Positions 1-7,442 of a DNA stretch of 44,556 nucleotides are shown in pieces. The notes below the pieces were generated by a model, which had not been told where the DNA came from, made no database searches, and was given only the letters and a program-made list of their open reading frames with translations. Source of the stretch: Clostridiales bacterium. Lineage in GTDB: Bacteria; Bacillota; Clostridia; Peptostreptococcales; Anaerovoracaceae. The position numbers were made by a program, and so were the translations under genes. The stretch's first letter is position 1; the number at the start of each line of letters is the position of its first letter. The stretch spans positions 1 through 44,556 of the forward strand of contig JALENW010000018.1 of assembly GCA_022766365.1 (NCBI GenBank). Reading direction: 5' to 3'.

Positions 1-59
1 ATTATCTGATCAGCCTTATCTTCGCTTTGGACAATCTTCGCCAGTTCTTCAGAAAACAT
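1..59 (-). CDS. Unidentified protein, N-terminal fragment (runs off left edge)
   Basis: An ATG at 59-57 is preceded by a strong AAGGAGGT ribosome binding site at about 65-73 and opens a frame that stays open to the window edge. It gives 19 residues beginning MFSEELAKIVQSEDKADQI. The segment is charged and probably helical, with no signal peptide. A good promoter lies just upstream (98-126), so this is the first gene of its transcript. Nineteen residues are too few to name a family. Confidence 0.6.
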   Translation of the reverse strand, partial: MFSEELAKIVQSEDKADQI

Positions 60-97
60 AAACCCACCTCCTTTTCCTTAGAAGATACGTACATTTT

Positions 98-126
98 ATT
101 ATACCCTCATCTTATTAATTCTTCAA
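98..126 (-). promoter_or_regulatory. Sigma-A type promoter for the left-edge gene
   Basis: On the minus strand TTGAAG (126-121) and TATAAT (103-98) are separated by exactly 17 bp. The start would fall near 91, giving a leader of about 30 nt that contains the AAGGAGGT site. Confidence 0.65.
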
Positions 127-137
127 GTTTTTCCAAG

Positions 138-161
138 AAAAAAGCAACCTTTGCAGGTCGC
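138..161 (-). terminator. Intrinsic terminator after the small membrane protein gene
   Basis: On the minus strand GCGACC (161-156) pairs with GGTTGC (149-144), including one G-U pair, across a six-base loop and is followed by six T (143-138). It begins 14 bases after the stop of the 175-591 gene and separates that gene from the left-edge gene. Confidence 0.6.
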
Positions 162-174
162 TATGCATTAATAT

Positions 175-591
175 TCATTTCATGTTCTGTGCATTATCTA
201 TGTAAATAGACGGATTCTTCTCCTTAGCCATTTTAATGATTCCCTCTGTCTGCTCTACTTCAAAAATAAAACTTCGCACAACTATATCTTTACCTATGTG
301 AAGCATGACATCAGGATAAGCTTTACCGTAGTCTGCGTGCAAAGTAGTAATATCCTGCCATGACCACAAGTTTCGGTATTCTCTTCCCCACAGGCTGAAT
401 TTTATATCCGCGCCATCCTCATCTATGATATATTCCTTTTTCAGAAAAGGAGCCACAGCGAGAATTAATGCAGGCACAAAATACCCGTACTTCCCTGAGG
501 TTACAGCAAATCCAAGGAGTACTAATGCTCCGAGGACAGCGGCAGGTTTTACCCATTTACTTCTGGGTTTAATCTTTCCCTTGAATGTCAT
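175..591 (-). CDS. Small membrane protein of unknown function, PH-like soluble part
   Basis: 138 residues. A basic N-terminus is followed by two closely spaced hydrophobic segments (about residues 17-30 and 35-48) and a soluble C-terminal region of about 90 residues rich in alternating hydrophobic residues, with the stretch WSWQDITTLHADYG. Two membrane helices followed by a small beta-rich domain recall bacterial PH-domain (YdbT/YvbH-like) membrane proteins, but this is a fold-level impression. The start has an AGAGGT site 6 bases upstream. The gene begins 25 bases after the NhaC antiporter stop, so the two are probably co-transcribed and would share the unusual nhaC promoter. A terminator follows. 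Confidence 0.6.
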   Translation of the reverse strand: MTFKGKIKPRSKWVKPAAVLGALVLLGFAVTSGKYGYFVPALILAVAPFLKKEYIIDEDGADIKFSLWGREYRNLWSWQDITTLHADYGKAYPDVMLHIGKDIVVRSFIFEVEQTEGIIKMAKEKNPSIYIDNAQNMK

Positions 592-616
592 AATTACCTC
601 TATTGTGTTCCGGAGT

Positions 617-2155
617 TTACAATTGGATCTCAGCCTGTAGCTGTTCTACAGAGATACCTCTGTCTGAAGCGAGTTTACTGAATGCAATCTCTCTAGCCTC
701 TTTAGGCGCACCGGGCATCTTTCCCCTCTTAAGACGCTTAAACATATTCTTATATGTACCGTCTGCATAGAATATATTAGCTCCCAACGAGCATGTGATA
801 AGTGCAAACACAGGGTTAATTAAATTCATGAAGCAAAACGGCAAGTAGGAGAGGGTTGGAACACCAAGTATACTTGAATGATATGCACCGCATGATGACC
901 ACGGTACAAGCGGCGACCAGAGAGTTCCTCCGTCTTCAAGAGTTCTTGACAGCATATTCCTTGCCAAACCCAATTCATCATACTTTTCCTTATACATTGA
1001 ACTTGGTATTATCAATCCCAGATACTGGTCGCACATGGTAGTTATACAGAATATACCCGTTACCATAGTAACTAAAACGAGCTGGAAAGGAGTTTTTACC
1101 TTATGTATCAGATGTCCAAGGAGAGATTCGACTGATCCTATTTTCTGCAAAATACCTCCAAAGCCTACTGCAACTATTACCAGGTTATTTGTCCAAAGCA
1201 TGCTGTCCATTCCGCCTCTATTCATTAAAGCGTCAGCCAACTTATTACCCGTTTCCGCTTGATAACCGTAGTGAACCATATGTATACAATCGGCGAAATC
1301 AGCACCCTGGAAAATTACGGCAAATATACAACCAACGGCTGAAATAAGAAGAACTGCAGGAATTGCCGCCATTCTCACAACTGCGACAACAATTATCAAA
1401 ACCATCGGAATCAAAAGCACAGGGCTCATGTAATTATAGTGTCCCTTTATAGCAGATGATAGTTCCTCTGCAACTTTAGGGTCAAAGCTGTTCGAATTCT
1501 GGAAAGAAATTACAGTGTACAAGATAATTGCTATTATCAAACTTGGAAAGGTGGTTGAAATCATGGCTCTTACATGGTCAAAAAGCCCGGTTTGAGATGC
1601 CCCTGCCGCTAAATTTGTTGAATCTGACAGCGGCGAGAATTTATCACCACAGCAGGCTCCGGAAAGTATCATGCCTGCAACAAGACCGGGGTTCATTCCC
1701 ATGGTTTCTCCCATTGCCATAAAAGCAATTCCGAGTGTAGCTGTAACCGTCCATGCAGAACCCAGAGCGATACCCACTATAGCACAGAGAATACAAGCCA
1801 ATGGGAGGAACATTGCCGGTGTTACGATTTTCAAACCGTAATAAACAACAGCAGGTATGGTTCCTGCATATTCGAAAGCACCGATGAGACAACCGACAAA
1901 TAAAATTATTATAATAGCTTCCAGTGACATGCTAACCGCATCAAGAGCACCGGTCAGCATATCTGCATAGGACCAGCCGCAAAGCCTGCCCACGATCATT
2001 GCAACCGCACAGGCGATTACCACCGGAATATGAGGATCCGCTCCCCATTTTAGCACATAGTTCAATATCATTATGGTAAGCAAAACCACAATGGGAAAAA
2101 GTGCTTCGATTTTGTTCGGTAACCGAACCTTTCTTTCAGAATTTTCTTTGTTCAT
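617..2155 (-). CDS. nhaC: Na+/H+ antiporter, NhaC family
   Basis: 512 residues with about 12 hydrophobic segments, a usual length for NhaC/MleN-type antiporters, which exchange cytoplasmic sodium (or a metabolite pair such as malate/lactate) for protons. Family landmarks are GSAWTVTATLGIAF and the conserved CCGDKFSPLSDSTNLAAG segment around residue 170. A second polar motif, EDGGTLWSPLVPWSSCGAYH, lies near residue 410. The start ATG has an AGCGAGGT site. The gene is divergent from the AtoE-type transporter and is followed closely by the small membrane protein gene. Its promoter contains a run of twelve G between the -35 and -10 boxes, so expression may be phase-variable. The exact substrate cannot be read from sequence. 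Confidence 0.88.
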   Translation of the reverse strand: MNKENSERKVRLPNKIEALFPIVVLLTIMILNYVLKWGADPHIPVVIACAVAMIVGRLCGWSYADMLTGALDAVSMSLEAIIIILFVGCLIGAFEYAGTIPAVVYYGLKIVTPAMFLPLACILCAIVGIALGSAWTVTATLGIAFMAMGETMGMNPGLVAGMILSGACCGDKFSPLSDSTNLAAGASQTGLFDHVRAMISTTFPSLIIAIILYTVISFQNSNSFDPKVAEELSSAIKGHYNYMSPVLLIPMVLIIVVAVVRMAAIPAVLLISAVGCIFAVIFQGADFADCIHMVHYGYQAETGNKLADALMNRGGMDSMLWTNNLVIVAVGFGGILQKIGSVESLLGHLIHKVKTPFQLVLVTMVTGIFCITTMCDQYLGLIIPSSMYKEKYDELGLARNMLSRTLEDGGTLWSPLVPWSSCGAYHSSILGVPTLSYLPFCFMNLINPVFALITCSLGANIFYADGTYKNMFKRLKRGKMPGAPKEAREIAFSKLASDRGISVEQLQAEIQL

Positions 2156-2189
2156 TTCTATACCTCGCTTTCGCAGTAAATTTTGTTAC

Positions 2190-2223
2190 ATTATAATATC
2201 ACCCCCCCCCCCCGGAAAGTCAA
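2190..2223 (-). promoter_or_regulatory. nhaC promoter with a poly-G tract in the spacer
   Basis: On the minus strand a -35 box TTGACT (2223-2218) is followed by TTCC, twelve G, TGA, and overlapping -10 candidates TATTAT (2198-2193) and TATAAT (2195-2190). Spacers are 19 and 22 bp respectively, both longer than the optimal 17. Gain or loss of G by slippage would directly change promoter spacing. Confidence 0.6.
2202..2213. repeat. Mononucleotide tract of 12 C (G on minus strand)
   Basis: Twelve consecutive C are flanked by A and GG on the plus strand. I saw no comparable G or C homopolymer elsewhere in this window. Tracts of this length are prone to slipped-strand mispairing and also to sequencing miscalls. 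Confidence 0.9.
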
Positions 2224-2496
2224 GCAACAGTTTATCAATTGTAAATTTCGTCTTACTAAATCTCCAATAGCAGGATTACATGGATGGAATCAAGAGGACT
2301 TATTGTTTTCATGATAAAGTATTTTCAAAATTAATACAGGAACGGCACTATATTTTTTGTTTCTTACCACAATAAATTCAGAGTGTGCTTTGAGTATTTC
2401 ACTATTCGTTTCCTTAATCACCGTTAACCTGCGGGCATGTTCTTTATTTAATTGTTACTGCGAATAATAACTCATTTCTGTACAAATAAAAGTTCG

Positions 2497-2525
2497 TTGA
2501 CAGGCCGTAAACTGAGGTATACAAT
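2497..2525 (+). promoter_or_regulatory. Promoter of the AtoE-type transporter gene
   Basis: TTGACA at 2497-2502 and TACAAT at 2520-2525 are separated by 17 bp. Transcription would start near 2532, leaving a leader of about 47 nt with the GAAGGAGGG site. The rest of the divergent region (about 2224-2496) is AT-rich and shows no further clear gene or hairpin. Confidence 0.7.
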
Positions 2526-2578
2526 GTGTTTTGGGAATAATTAACTTATTAACAATCTTATTTTGAAGGAGGGTATTT

Positions 2579-3937
2579 ATGTTTAAAAAAGTCTCCAATG
2601 CATGTGTGCACATGGTAAACAAATTATTACCTGATCCGTTTATTTTTTGCATCATGCTGACAATCGTCGTATTTGTAGTCGCCATCCCTGTAACTAAGAT
2701 GGGACCCCTTGAACTGATTGATAACTGGGGTAACGGAGCGTGGAGTCTTCTTGCTTTCTCAATGCAAATGGCATTGGTGTTGGTTTTGGGAAGTGCAATG
2801 GCACAGGCTCCTGTTGTTAAACGGCTTGTTTCCAGAGTAGCATCTCTTGCAAAAACACCTAAGCAAGGAATCCTTGTAGTTACGTTTTTCTCACTTATCG
2901 CATGTTGGCTGAACTGGGGATTCGGGCTTGTTGTGGGTGCTATCCTGGCTAAAGAAATCGCCAGACAGTTGGAAGGCGTGGACTACAGACTTCTTATCGC
3001 TTCTGCATACTCAGGGTTCGTAGTCTGGCATGCAGGTTTCTCTGCTTCCATTCCTCTGGCTCTTGCAACACCGGGCAAGGAAGCTCTGATAACCGCTACA
3101 GGCGGTGCTGTTTCCGATGTCATTCCAACAAGCATGACAATCTTTGCTCCATACAACCTTATCATGATCGTAATAATCCTGATTTGTTTGCCTTTCATAA
3201 ATGCAGCAATGCATCCTGAAAAAAATGATGTAATCACAGTTGATCCTGCGCTTATCGAGGAAGAGGTTTATGTTTACAAGACACCTGAAACTCCTGCGGA
3301 GAGACTTGAAAACAGCTGGATTATCACTGCAATTATTTCAGTATCGGGAATCATATATCTTGTAAGTTATTTCTCAAAGAACGGGTTCAATCTATCCCTG
3401 AACATCGTAAACATGGTGTTTCTGACACTGGGAATTATCTGCCACAAAACGCCGATTAATTATGTAAGAGCAATTGCGGATTCTGCTAAAGGTGCCGCCG
3501 GCATAATTATTCAGTTCCCATTTTATGCAGGAATTATGGCTATGATGGTTACGGCAAATCCGGATACGGGAGTTTCTCTTGCAGGTGCAATTTCAGAGGG
3601 ATTTGTAAGTATTTCAAATCAGACCACATTCCCTCTCTTTACTTTCCTGTCAGCAGGTATCGTAAACCTATTTGTTCCATCCGGTGGCGGACAGTGGGCA
3701 GTACAGGGTCCTATCATGATGCCGGCAGGTAAGTCTCTAGGTGTGGATCCTGCTATTACAGGAATGGCTATTGCTTGGGGTGATGCATGGACAAATATGA
3801 TTCAGCCGTTCTGGGCTCTGCCTGCACTTGGAATCGCAGGGCTGTCTGCAAGAGATATCATGGGATATTGTTTGATTACACTATTCTTTGTTGCTCTTGT
3901 AGTTTGCGGAGGATTCCTGCTTGTCGGCCTTTTGTAG
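2579..3937 (+). CDS. atoE: Short-chain fatty acid transporter, AtoE family
   Basis: 452 residues with roughly 11-12 membrane segments, the usual AtoE length. Characteristic stretches are the N-terminal NKLLPDPFIFCIMLTI, CWLNWGFGLVVGAI near residue 112, VVWHAGFSASIPLALATPG near residue 145, and VPSGGGQWAVQGPIMMPAG near residue 370. The family moves short-chain fatty acids such as acetoacetate or butyrate across the membrane. In a fermenter it could export acid end products. It has a strong ribosome binding site and its own promoter, is divergent from nhaC, and is followed about 170 bases later by a terminator. Confidence 0.88.
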   Translation: MFKKVSNACVHMVNKLLPDPFIFCIMLTIVVFVVAIPVTKMGPLELIDNWGNGAWSLLAFSMQMALVLVLGSAMAQAPVVKRLVSRVASLAKTPKQGILVVTFFSLIACWLNWGFGLVVGAILAKEIARQLEGVDYRLLIASAYSGFVVWHAGFSASIPLALATPGKEALITATGGAVSDVIPTSMTIFAPYNLIMIVIILICLPFINAAMHPEKNDVITVDPALIEEEVYVYKTPETPAERLENSWIITAIISVSGIIYLVSYFSKNGFNLSLNIVNMVFLTLGIICHKTPINYVRAIADSAKGAAGIIIQFPFYAGIMAMMVTANPDTGVSLAGAISEGFVSISNQTTFPLFTFLSAGIVNLFVPSGGGQWAVQGPIMMPAGKSLGVDPAITGMAIAWGDAWTNMIQPFWALPALGIAGLSARDIMGYCLITLFFVALVVCGGFLLVGLL

Positions 3938-4105
3938 AACCACGATAATTTTTAAAATGTGTGTGTAGATAAGGAAATCTGTCTTTGATTATTGATTAAG
4001 AATATCATTTAAACAATTTGATGATTTCCGAAACATAACGAAAACCGAATCTCAGTCAACCCCCTTGAGTTAGTACTTAAATGGTGTGACTGAACTTACC
4101 TATCT

Positions 4106-4152
4106 GGTCTGTGATATTTGATTGTTTCGAGTATCATAGGCCTTTTTCTTTT
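4106..4152 (+). terminator. Intrinsic terminator downstream of the AtoE-type gene
   Basis: GGTCTGTGATA (4106-4116) pairs with TATCATAGGCC (4132-4142), 11 pairs including two G-U, across a 15-base loop. The stem is followed by TTTTTCTTTT. Upstream, TCAGTCA and TGACTGA (around 4053-4095) form a weaker inverted repeat of unknown role. Confidence 0.7.
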
Positions 4153-4307
4153 GACCTCAACTGATTTTGCAAAGAATTATTCTACCCTTTCACATTTTCT
4201 GCATTGGAGCATTATACAAATGGTATTTGATAAAGTTATTATTTTACCATCAGAAATCTTTACTCTGAATTAAATATTATAACTGCGGATAATGAACGTA
4301 AAATTTT

Positions 4308-4338
4308 TTGACATGGATATTTTGCAAATTCAAAATAT
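4308..4338 (+). promoter_or_regulatory. Promoter overlapped by an inverted-repeat operator, upstream of the XRE regulator
   Basis: TTGACA (4308-4313) lies 17 bp from a weak -10, CAAAAT (4331-4336). Between and across them is a perfect inverted repeat, ATATTTTG (4317-4324), six bases, CAAAATAT (4331-4338). Such placement is typical of autorepression by the HTH protein encoded just downstream. Binding is inferred. Confidence 0.5.
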
Positions 4339-4393
4339 TTTTGATAGACAACAAAACAAATGAATGAGATGATAACTATGAAAGGAAGATGCT

Positions 4394-4801
4394 ATGAATA
4401 TAGGTGTTAAATTAAAAGAGGCAAGACTGCAAGCCGGTTTGACTCAGGAAGACGTTGCTGAAGAAATCCGGGTCACACGTCAAACAATCTCAAATTGGGA
4501 AACAGAAAAATCCTTTCCCGATATAGTTAACGTAATTAAACTAAGCGCTCTATACAACATCAGTCTTGACAAACTTTTGAAAGAAGATGAGAAAATGATA
4601 GAACATTTAGAAAAGAGTACAAATATTGTAAAAAGCAATCAAAAGCTTATAATTGCCATTATCGCAAATGCCATGATGTTAATTATTTTCATATTCTTCA
4701 ATAGTTTAATAATCAGCAACCCATACCTAATTATGGGTAGTTCTGCTTTCGGTATCATTAGCACTTGCTATTTGTTTTATCAGATAATTAAAAAGATTTA
4801 A
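4394..4801 (+). CDS. XRE-family transcriptional regulator with C-terminal membrane anchor
   Basis: 135 residues. Residues 5-60 form a typical Xre/Cro helix-turn-helix, with TQEDVAEEIRVTRQTISNWE as the recognition region and the usual LYNISLDKLL ending. A linker leads to two hydrophobic segments (about 84-104 and 109-131), so the protein should be membrane-tethered. It probably represses its own promoter through the inverted repeat at 4317-4338. The following small membrane protein starts 13 bases after its stop, so the pair is likely one operon. The partner may signal to the regulator, but the inducing cue is unknown. The GGAAGATGCT region supplies a moderate ribosome binding site. Confidence 0.85.
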   Translation: MNIGVKLKEARLQAGLTQEDVAEEIRVTRQTISNWETEKSFPDIVNVIKLSALYNISLDKLLKEDEKMIEHLEKSTNIVKSNQKLIIAIIANAMMLIIFIFFNSLIISNPYLIMGSSAFGIISTCYLFYQIIKKI

Positions 4802-4814
4802 GGAGGAATTTTGA

Positions 4815-5141
4815 ATGAAAGTGGCAGCTGCAATCATGGCTTTTATGGTTTTATCGGGTATTTTTGTCCTAATGTATCAGATTTTCAAAATGGTAGTTCT
4901 CGATGCAGAAAGCAGAGGCTTGAAACACCCTAAATTCTGGGGAGCATTCTCAATCGGCGGTAACAATGCTAATGGACTTATACTATACTTATTAAGAAGA
5001 AACAGATACCCTGCCAACATGACAGATAATGCAAGGGAAATATTTAAATCTCGAAAAAGGAAGGCCGGCTTATGTTTATGCTTTATCGCAATAGGCGCTA
5101 TCTCTTTAATTTTTATCGCATTATTTGGGAATCTACAGTAG
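4815..5141 (+). CDS. Small membrane protein, partner of the XRE regulator
   Basis: 108 residues with a hydrophobic N-terminal helix (about 4-27), a polar middle rich in Arg, Lys and Asn, and a second hydrophobic helix (about 85-105). An AGGAGGA site precedes the ATG. I do not recognise a named family. Its tight spacing to the membrane-anchored XRE regulator suggests a regulator/sensor or regulator/target pair. The topology leaves the basic middle section on one face of the membrane. Confidence 0.65.
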   Translation: MKVAAAIMAFMVLSGIFVLMYQIFKMVVLDAESRGLKHPKFWGAFSIGGNNANGLILYLLRRNRYPANMTDNAREIFKSRKRKAGLCLCFIAIGAISLIFIALFGNLQ

Positions 5142-5278
5142 AGAAACAGCATAAGCATTAAAATAAATATATTGTGATGTAAATACGTTTAGTTCTGTAT
5201 GAGACTTGCTCTCATCAGTTCCCTTATATTTCGGAAATACACACTCGGTATCCCGTTCACATGTCTCAGAGCTTAGAT

Positions 5279-5302
5279 GGCATATTGCATATGCAATGTG
5301 CC
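5279..5302 (+). terminator. Near-perfect 24-bp inverted repeat, possible terminator
   Basis: GGCATATTGCAT is followed directly by ATGCAATGTGCC, palindromic except for one T/G position. Its core, ATTGCATATGCAAT (5284-5297), is perfect. It is followed on the plus strand by a T-rich stretch (TATTTATATTTT). It lies between the convergent small membrane protein gene and whiA. A terminator is the simplest reading; an operator is also possible. Confidence 0.4.
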
Positions 5303-5400
5303 TATTTATATTTTCCCAAAGGCAAAAAGTATAGTATTAGCGAATGCGTTATTTATCGGAGGGTTGGATTTTTCACAATAGTCTAACATGTCCTCAAGAT

Positions 5401-6342
5401 TTACAAACTCCCGGCGATGTCACTTATTTTCCTGAGCCTGTTGTTTACACCGGATTTTTTTAGGGGCGGAGTCAGCATTTCACCTAGTTGAGTCAGACTT
5501 GCTTCGGGGTTTTCAAGGCGCAGCCTAGCGATATCCCTCAACTTTTCCGGGAGAAAATTTTCACCCTTGCGTTCAATGATTTTTTTGATATCCGTGATTT
5601 GCTTCTCCGAGGCATTGAGCACTCTGTCCATGTTGGCTGTATCACAATTGGTCATTCGGACAGCCTCGCTACGCAGCTCCTTGGTAATCATGATATTCTC
5701 TAATTCCAGAACTTTTCCGTGGGCTCCCATAAGGGCAAGTAAATCGCTTATGTACCCTGAAGCCTTAACATAAACCACCCAGTAATTCTTTCGTTTGGTC
5801 ATTTTACCCTCGAGAGCATCGAAGGTTCCGATAAGACGAAGGAGGTCCTTAGCCATTCTTTCGCTTCCGCAACGCCACTCCATCTGATAACTCTTTTCAG
5901 GATTGGTGATAGTCCCTGCCGCTAAGAAACTCCCACGGAGGTAACTTTTCCTGCAACATTTGGTCCTTATGATTCCCATGTATATACCGTCAGAGATATA
6001 GTTATTTCCCTGCTTTATCATGAGAATCCCCACTTCCCGCAGAATTGCTTCGCTCCCCATATCAGGTGTAATTTTCAGCACATAAACATTCCCCCGTGAA
6101 AGGTTTCCTCCCTCCTCGTACTCAACAACCGGTTCAATCCGAAAATAGTCCTTGATGAGTACTTTGAAGTGTCTTGCAACAGCGGCATTTTCCGTCTTTA
6201 AAATTATATTGAATTTTCCTCCGCCGGCAAGGCCTATACTTCCTGCCATACGAATGAAGCTGGCGATTTCCGCCAGCTTACAACAATTCTTATCGGTTTC
6301 AAATCTTGCCAGTTCGTTCTTCGTCTCCTGACCGAATGACAT
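5401..6342 (-). CDS. whiA: DNA-binding protein WhiA
   Basis: 313 residues, the usual length for WhiA, which joins a LAGLIDADG homing-endonuclease-like N-terminal part to a C-terminal helix-turn-helix and affects cell division and chromosome segregation in Gram-positives. The N-terminus MSFGQETKNELAR, the CCRKSYLRGSFLAAGTI core near residue 130, and the C-terminal SLTQLGEMLTPPLKKSGVNNRLRKI helix-turn-helix are typical. A GAGGAG site precedes the ATG. It follows kce by 63 bases that contain an AT-rich inverted repeat. In many Firmicutes the gene before whiA is yvcK; here it is kce. No ptsH/crh gene follows, as it often does elsewhere. Confidence 0.93.
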   Translation of the reverse strand: MSFGQETKNELARFETDKNCCKLAEIASFIRMAGSIGLAGGGKFNIILKTENAAVARHFKVLIKDYFRIEPVVEYEEGGNLSRGNVYVLKITPDMGSEAILREVGILMIKQGNNYISDGIYMGIIRTKCCRKSYLRGSFLAAGTITNPEKSYQMEWRCGSERMAKDLLRLIGTFDALEGKMTKRKNYWVVYVKASGYISDLLALMGAHGKVLELENIMITKELRSEAVRMTNCDTANMDRVLNASEKQITDIKKIIERKGENFLPEKLRDIARLRLENPEASLTQLGEMLTPPLKKSGVNNRLRKISDIAGSL

Positions 6343-6359
6343 ATGCTCTCCTCTAGTTT

Positions 6360-6393
6360 AATCGACTTAAATATAATCAGATTTAAGTTGATT
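6360..6393. repeat. AT-rich inverted repeat between kce and whiA
   Basis: AATCGACTTAAAT (6360-6372) and ATTTAAGTTGATT (6381-6393) are complementary except at one position, with an eight-base loop. The T-rich side lies on the plus strand, so it is a poor terminator for kce. It may be an mRNA processing or stability hairpin in the whiA leader, ending close to the whiA ribosome binding site. Confidence 0.45.
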
Positions 6394-6405
6394 GTTCTTT
6401 CTCGA

Positions 6406-7239
6406 TTACTTATTCTTTCTTGGCGGAATTCCAAGGATTTCTCTCGCTTCGTCCGGTGTAGCGATTTCTCTGCCCAAAATCTTAGCAAGTTCCACTGCCT
6501 TAGCTACAAGCTGTCCGTTTGATTCAGCAAGAACACCTTTCTCTATATATAGATGATCCTCGAAACCTACACGAACGTGTCCGCCCATAGCGATTGTTGC
6601 TGCTGCAATCGGCCAGCAATTTCTTCCAAGACCCGTAGCTGTCCAAGTACATCCCGGAGGAAGAGAACCTACCATGAAAACAAGATCTCTGATAGTAGCC
6701 GTCATTGTAACACCTAAAACAAAGTCAAAGTGCATTGGGTCTTTGATGAAGCCCTTCTTGTGGAATTTAAGAGCAGTATCTATCATTCCCTTTTCAAAAA
6801 CTTCAAGCTCAGGCTTGATACCCTTCTCGTTCATGATTTTGGCAAAGTTTACGATTGTGTCATCTGTGTTTACAAAAATCTCGTCACCGCCGAAGTTGCA
6901 CGTACCGCAATCAAGAGTTGCAAACTCAGGTGTAGGCACTACATCTGTAGAAGCAAGCCTCTCAAGGTCAGTCATCCCTACAGCTCCACCTGTTGAAGGT
7001 TGGATAATTACATCAGGACACTCCTTGTAAATAGCATCCATACATTCCTGGAATCTCTCTGTAGCCTGAGTCGGTGTACCGTCATCCCATCTTACATGAA
7101 GGTGAATTACAGCAGCACCTGCATCGTAGGCTGACTTCGCTTCCCTAACGATCTCCTCAACAGTGTAAGGCACTGCAGGGTTCTGTTCCTTAGTAACCTC
7201 TGCTCCACAAATACATGAACTGATAATTAACTTTTCCAT
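6406..7239 (-). CDS. kce: 3-keto-5-aminohexanoate cleavage enzyme (BKACE family)
   Basis: 277 residues, as expected for Kce. In lysine fermentation Kce converts 3-keto-5-aminohexanoate plus acetyl-CoA to acetoacetate and 3-aminobutyryl-CoA. The zinc ligands are visible as His46 and His48 in AVIHLHVR and Glu227 in VGFEDHLY. QPSTGG near residue 80 and the C-terminal LGREIATPDEAREILGI are family hallmarks. Related BKACE enzymes cleave other beta-keto acids, so the substrate is probable rather than certain. The gene has its own promoter and leader hairpin and is not beside other lysine-fermentation enzymes here. It lies between rapZ and whiA, the usual place of yvcK. A sigma-54 regulator with a Kdd-like domain sits about 6 kb away. 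Confidence 0.88.
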   Translation of the reverse strand: MEKLIISSCICGAEVTKEQNPAVPYTVEEIVREAKSAYDAGAAVIHLHVRWDDGTPTQATERFQECMDAIYKECPDVIIQPSTGGAVGMTDLERLASTDVVPTPEFATLDCGTCNFGGDEIFVNTDDTIVNFAKIMNEKGIKPELEVFEKGMIDTALKFHKKGFIKDPMHFDFVLGVTMTATIRDLVFMVGSLPPGCTWTATGLGRNCWPIAAATIAMGGHVRVGFEDHLYIEKGVLAESNGQLVAKAVELAKILGREIATPDEAREILGIPPRKNK

Positions 7240-7274
7240 ATCTTCTCCTTATTTTTTAAGTAAATATTTCTCCA

Positions 7275-7339
7275 CCCTGCTTTATCAGGGAGTATATCAA
7301 GATAGTTATTATTGTATCATTTTTAATGCTTTTATTCAA
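7275..7339 (-). promoter_or_regulatory. kce promoter and leader hairpin
   Basis: On the minus strand TTGAAT (7339-7334) and TACAAT (7316-7311) are 17 bp apart. The start falls near 7304, and the leader contains CCCTG, six bases, CAGGG (7290-7275) before the AAGGAG site. kce can thus be transcribed independently of rapZ. The hairpin may protect the 5' end or take part in control. Confidence 0.65.
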
Positions 7340-7442
7340 GTGGTGTGGTAGTATCCACCGGCGAAATAGCAAACCGTGTTGCCGAACCGGTACTGACAAA
7401 TGCATATGTCCCTGACAATGGGAATGGGATTATGTCTGTCAT
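7332..7442 (-). CDS. Possible 36-codon ORF coupled to rapZ by an ATGA overlap
   Basis: An ATG at 7442-7440 overlaps the rapZ TGA stop in the classic ATGA arrangement and opens 36 codons (MTDIIPFPLSGTYAFVST...), ending at TAA 7334-7332. It has no recognisable domain and its 3' end runs over the kce -35 box. It occupies the place where yvcK normally begins but does not look like the start of YvcK. It could be chance. Confidence 0.22.
   Translation of the reverse strand: MTDIIPFPLSGTYAFVSTGSATRFAISPVDTTTPLE

Noticed and set aside
2202-2213. Poly-C tract as a pure sequencing artefact
   Set aside because: Length could be miscalled, but a long G/C tract must exist, and its location exactly between -35 and -10 boxes argues for keeping it as a finding with that caveat.
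7332-7442. Remnant of yvcK after rapZ
   Set aside because: Neither strand of this stretch resembles the start of YvcK (a Rossmann GGGTG motif would be expected), so it is reported only as an unexplained short frame.
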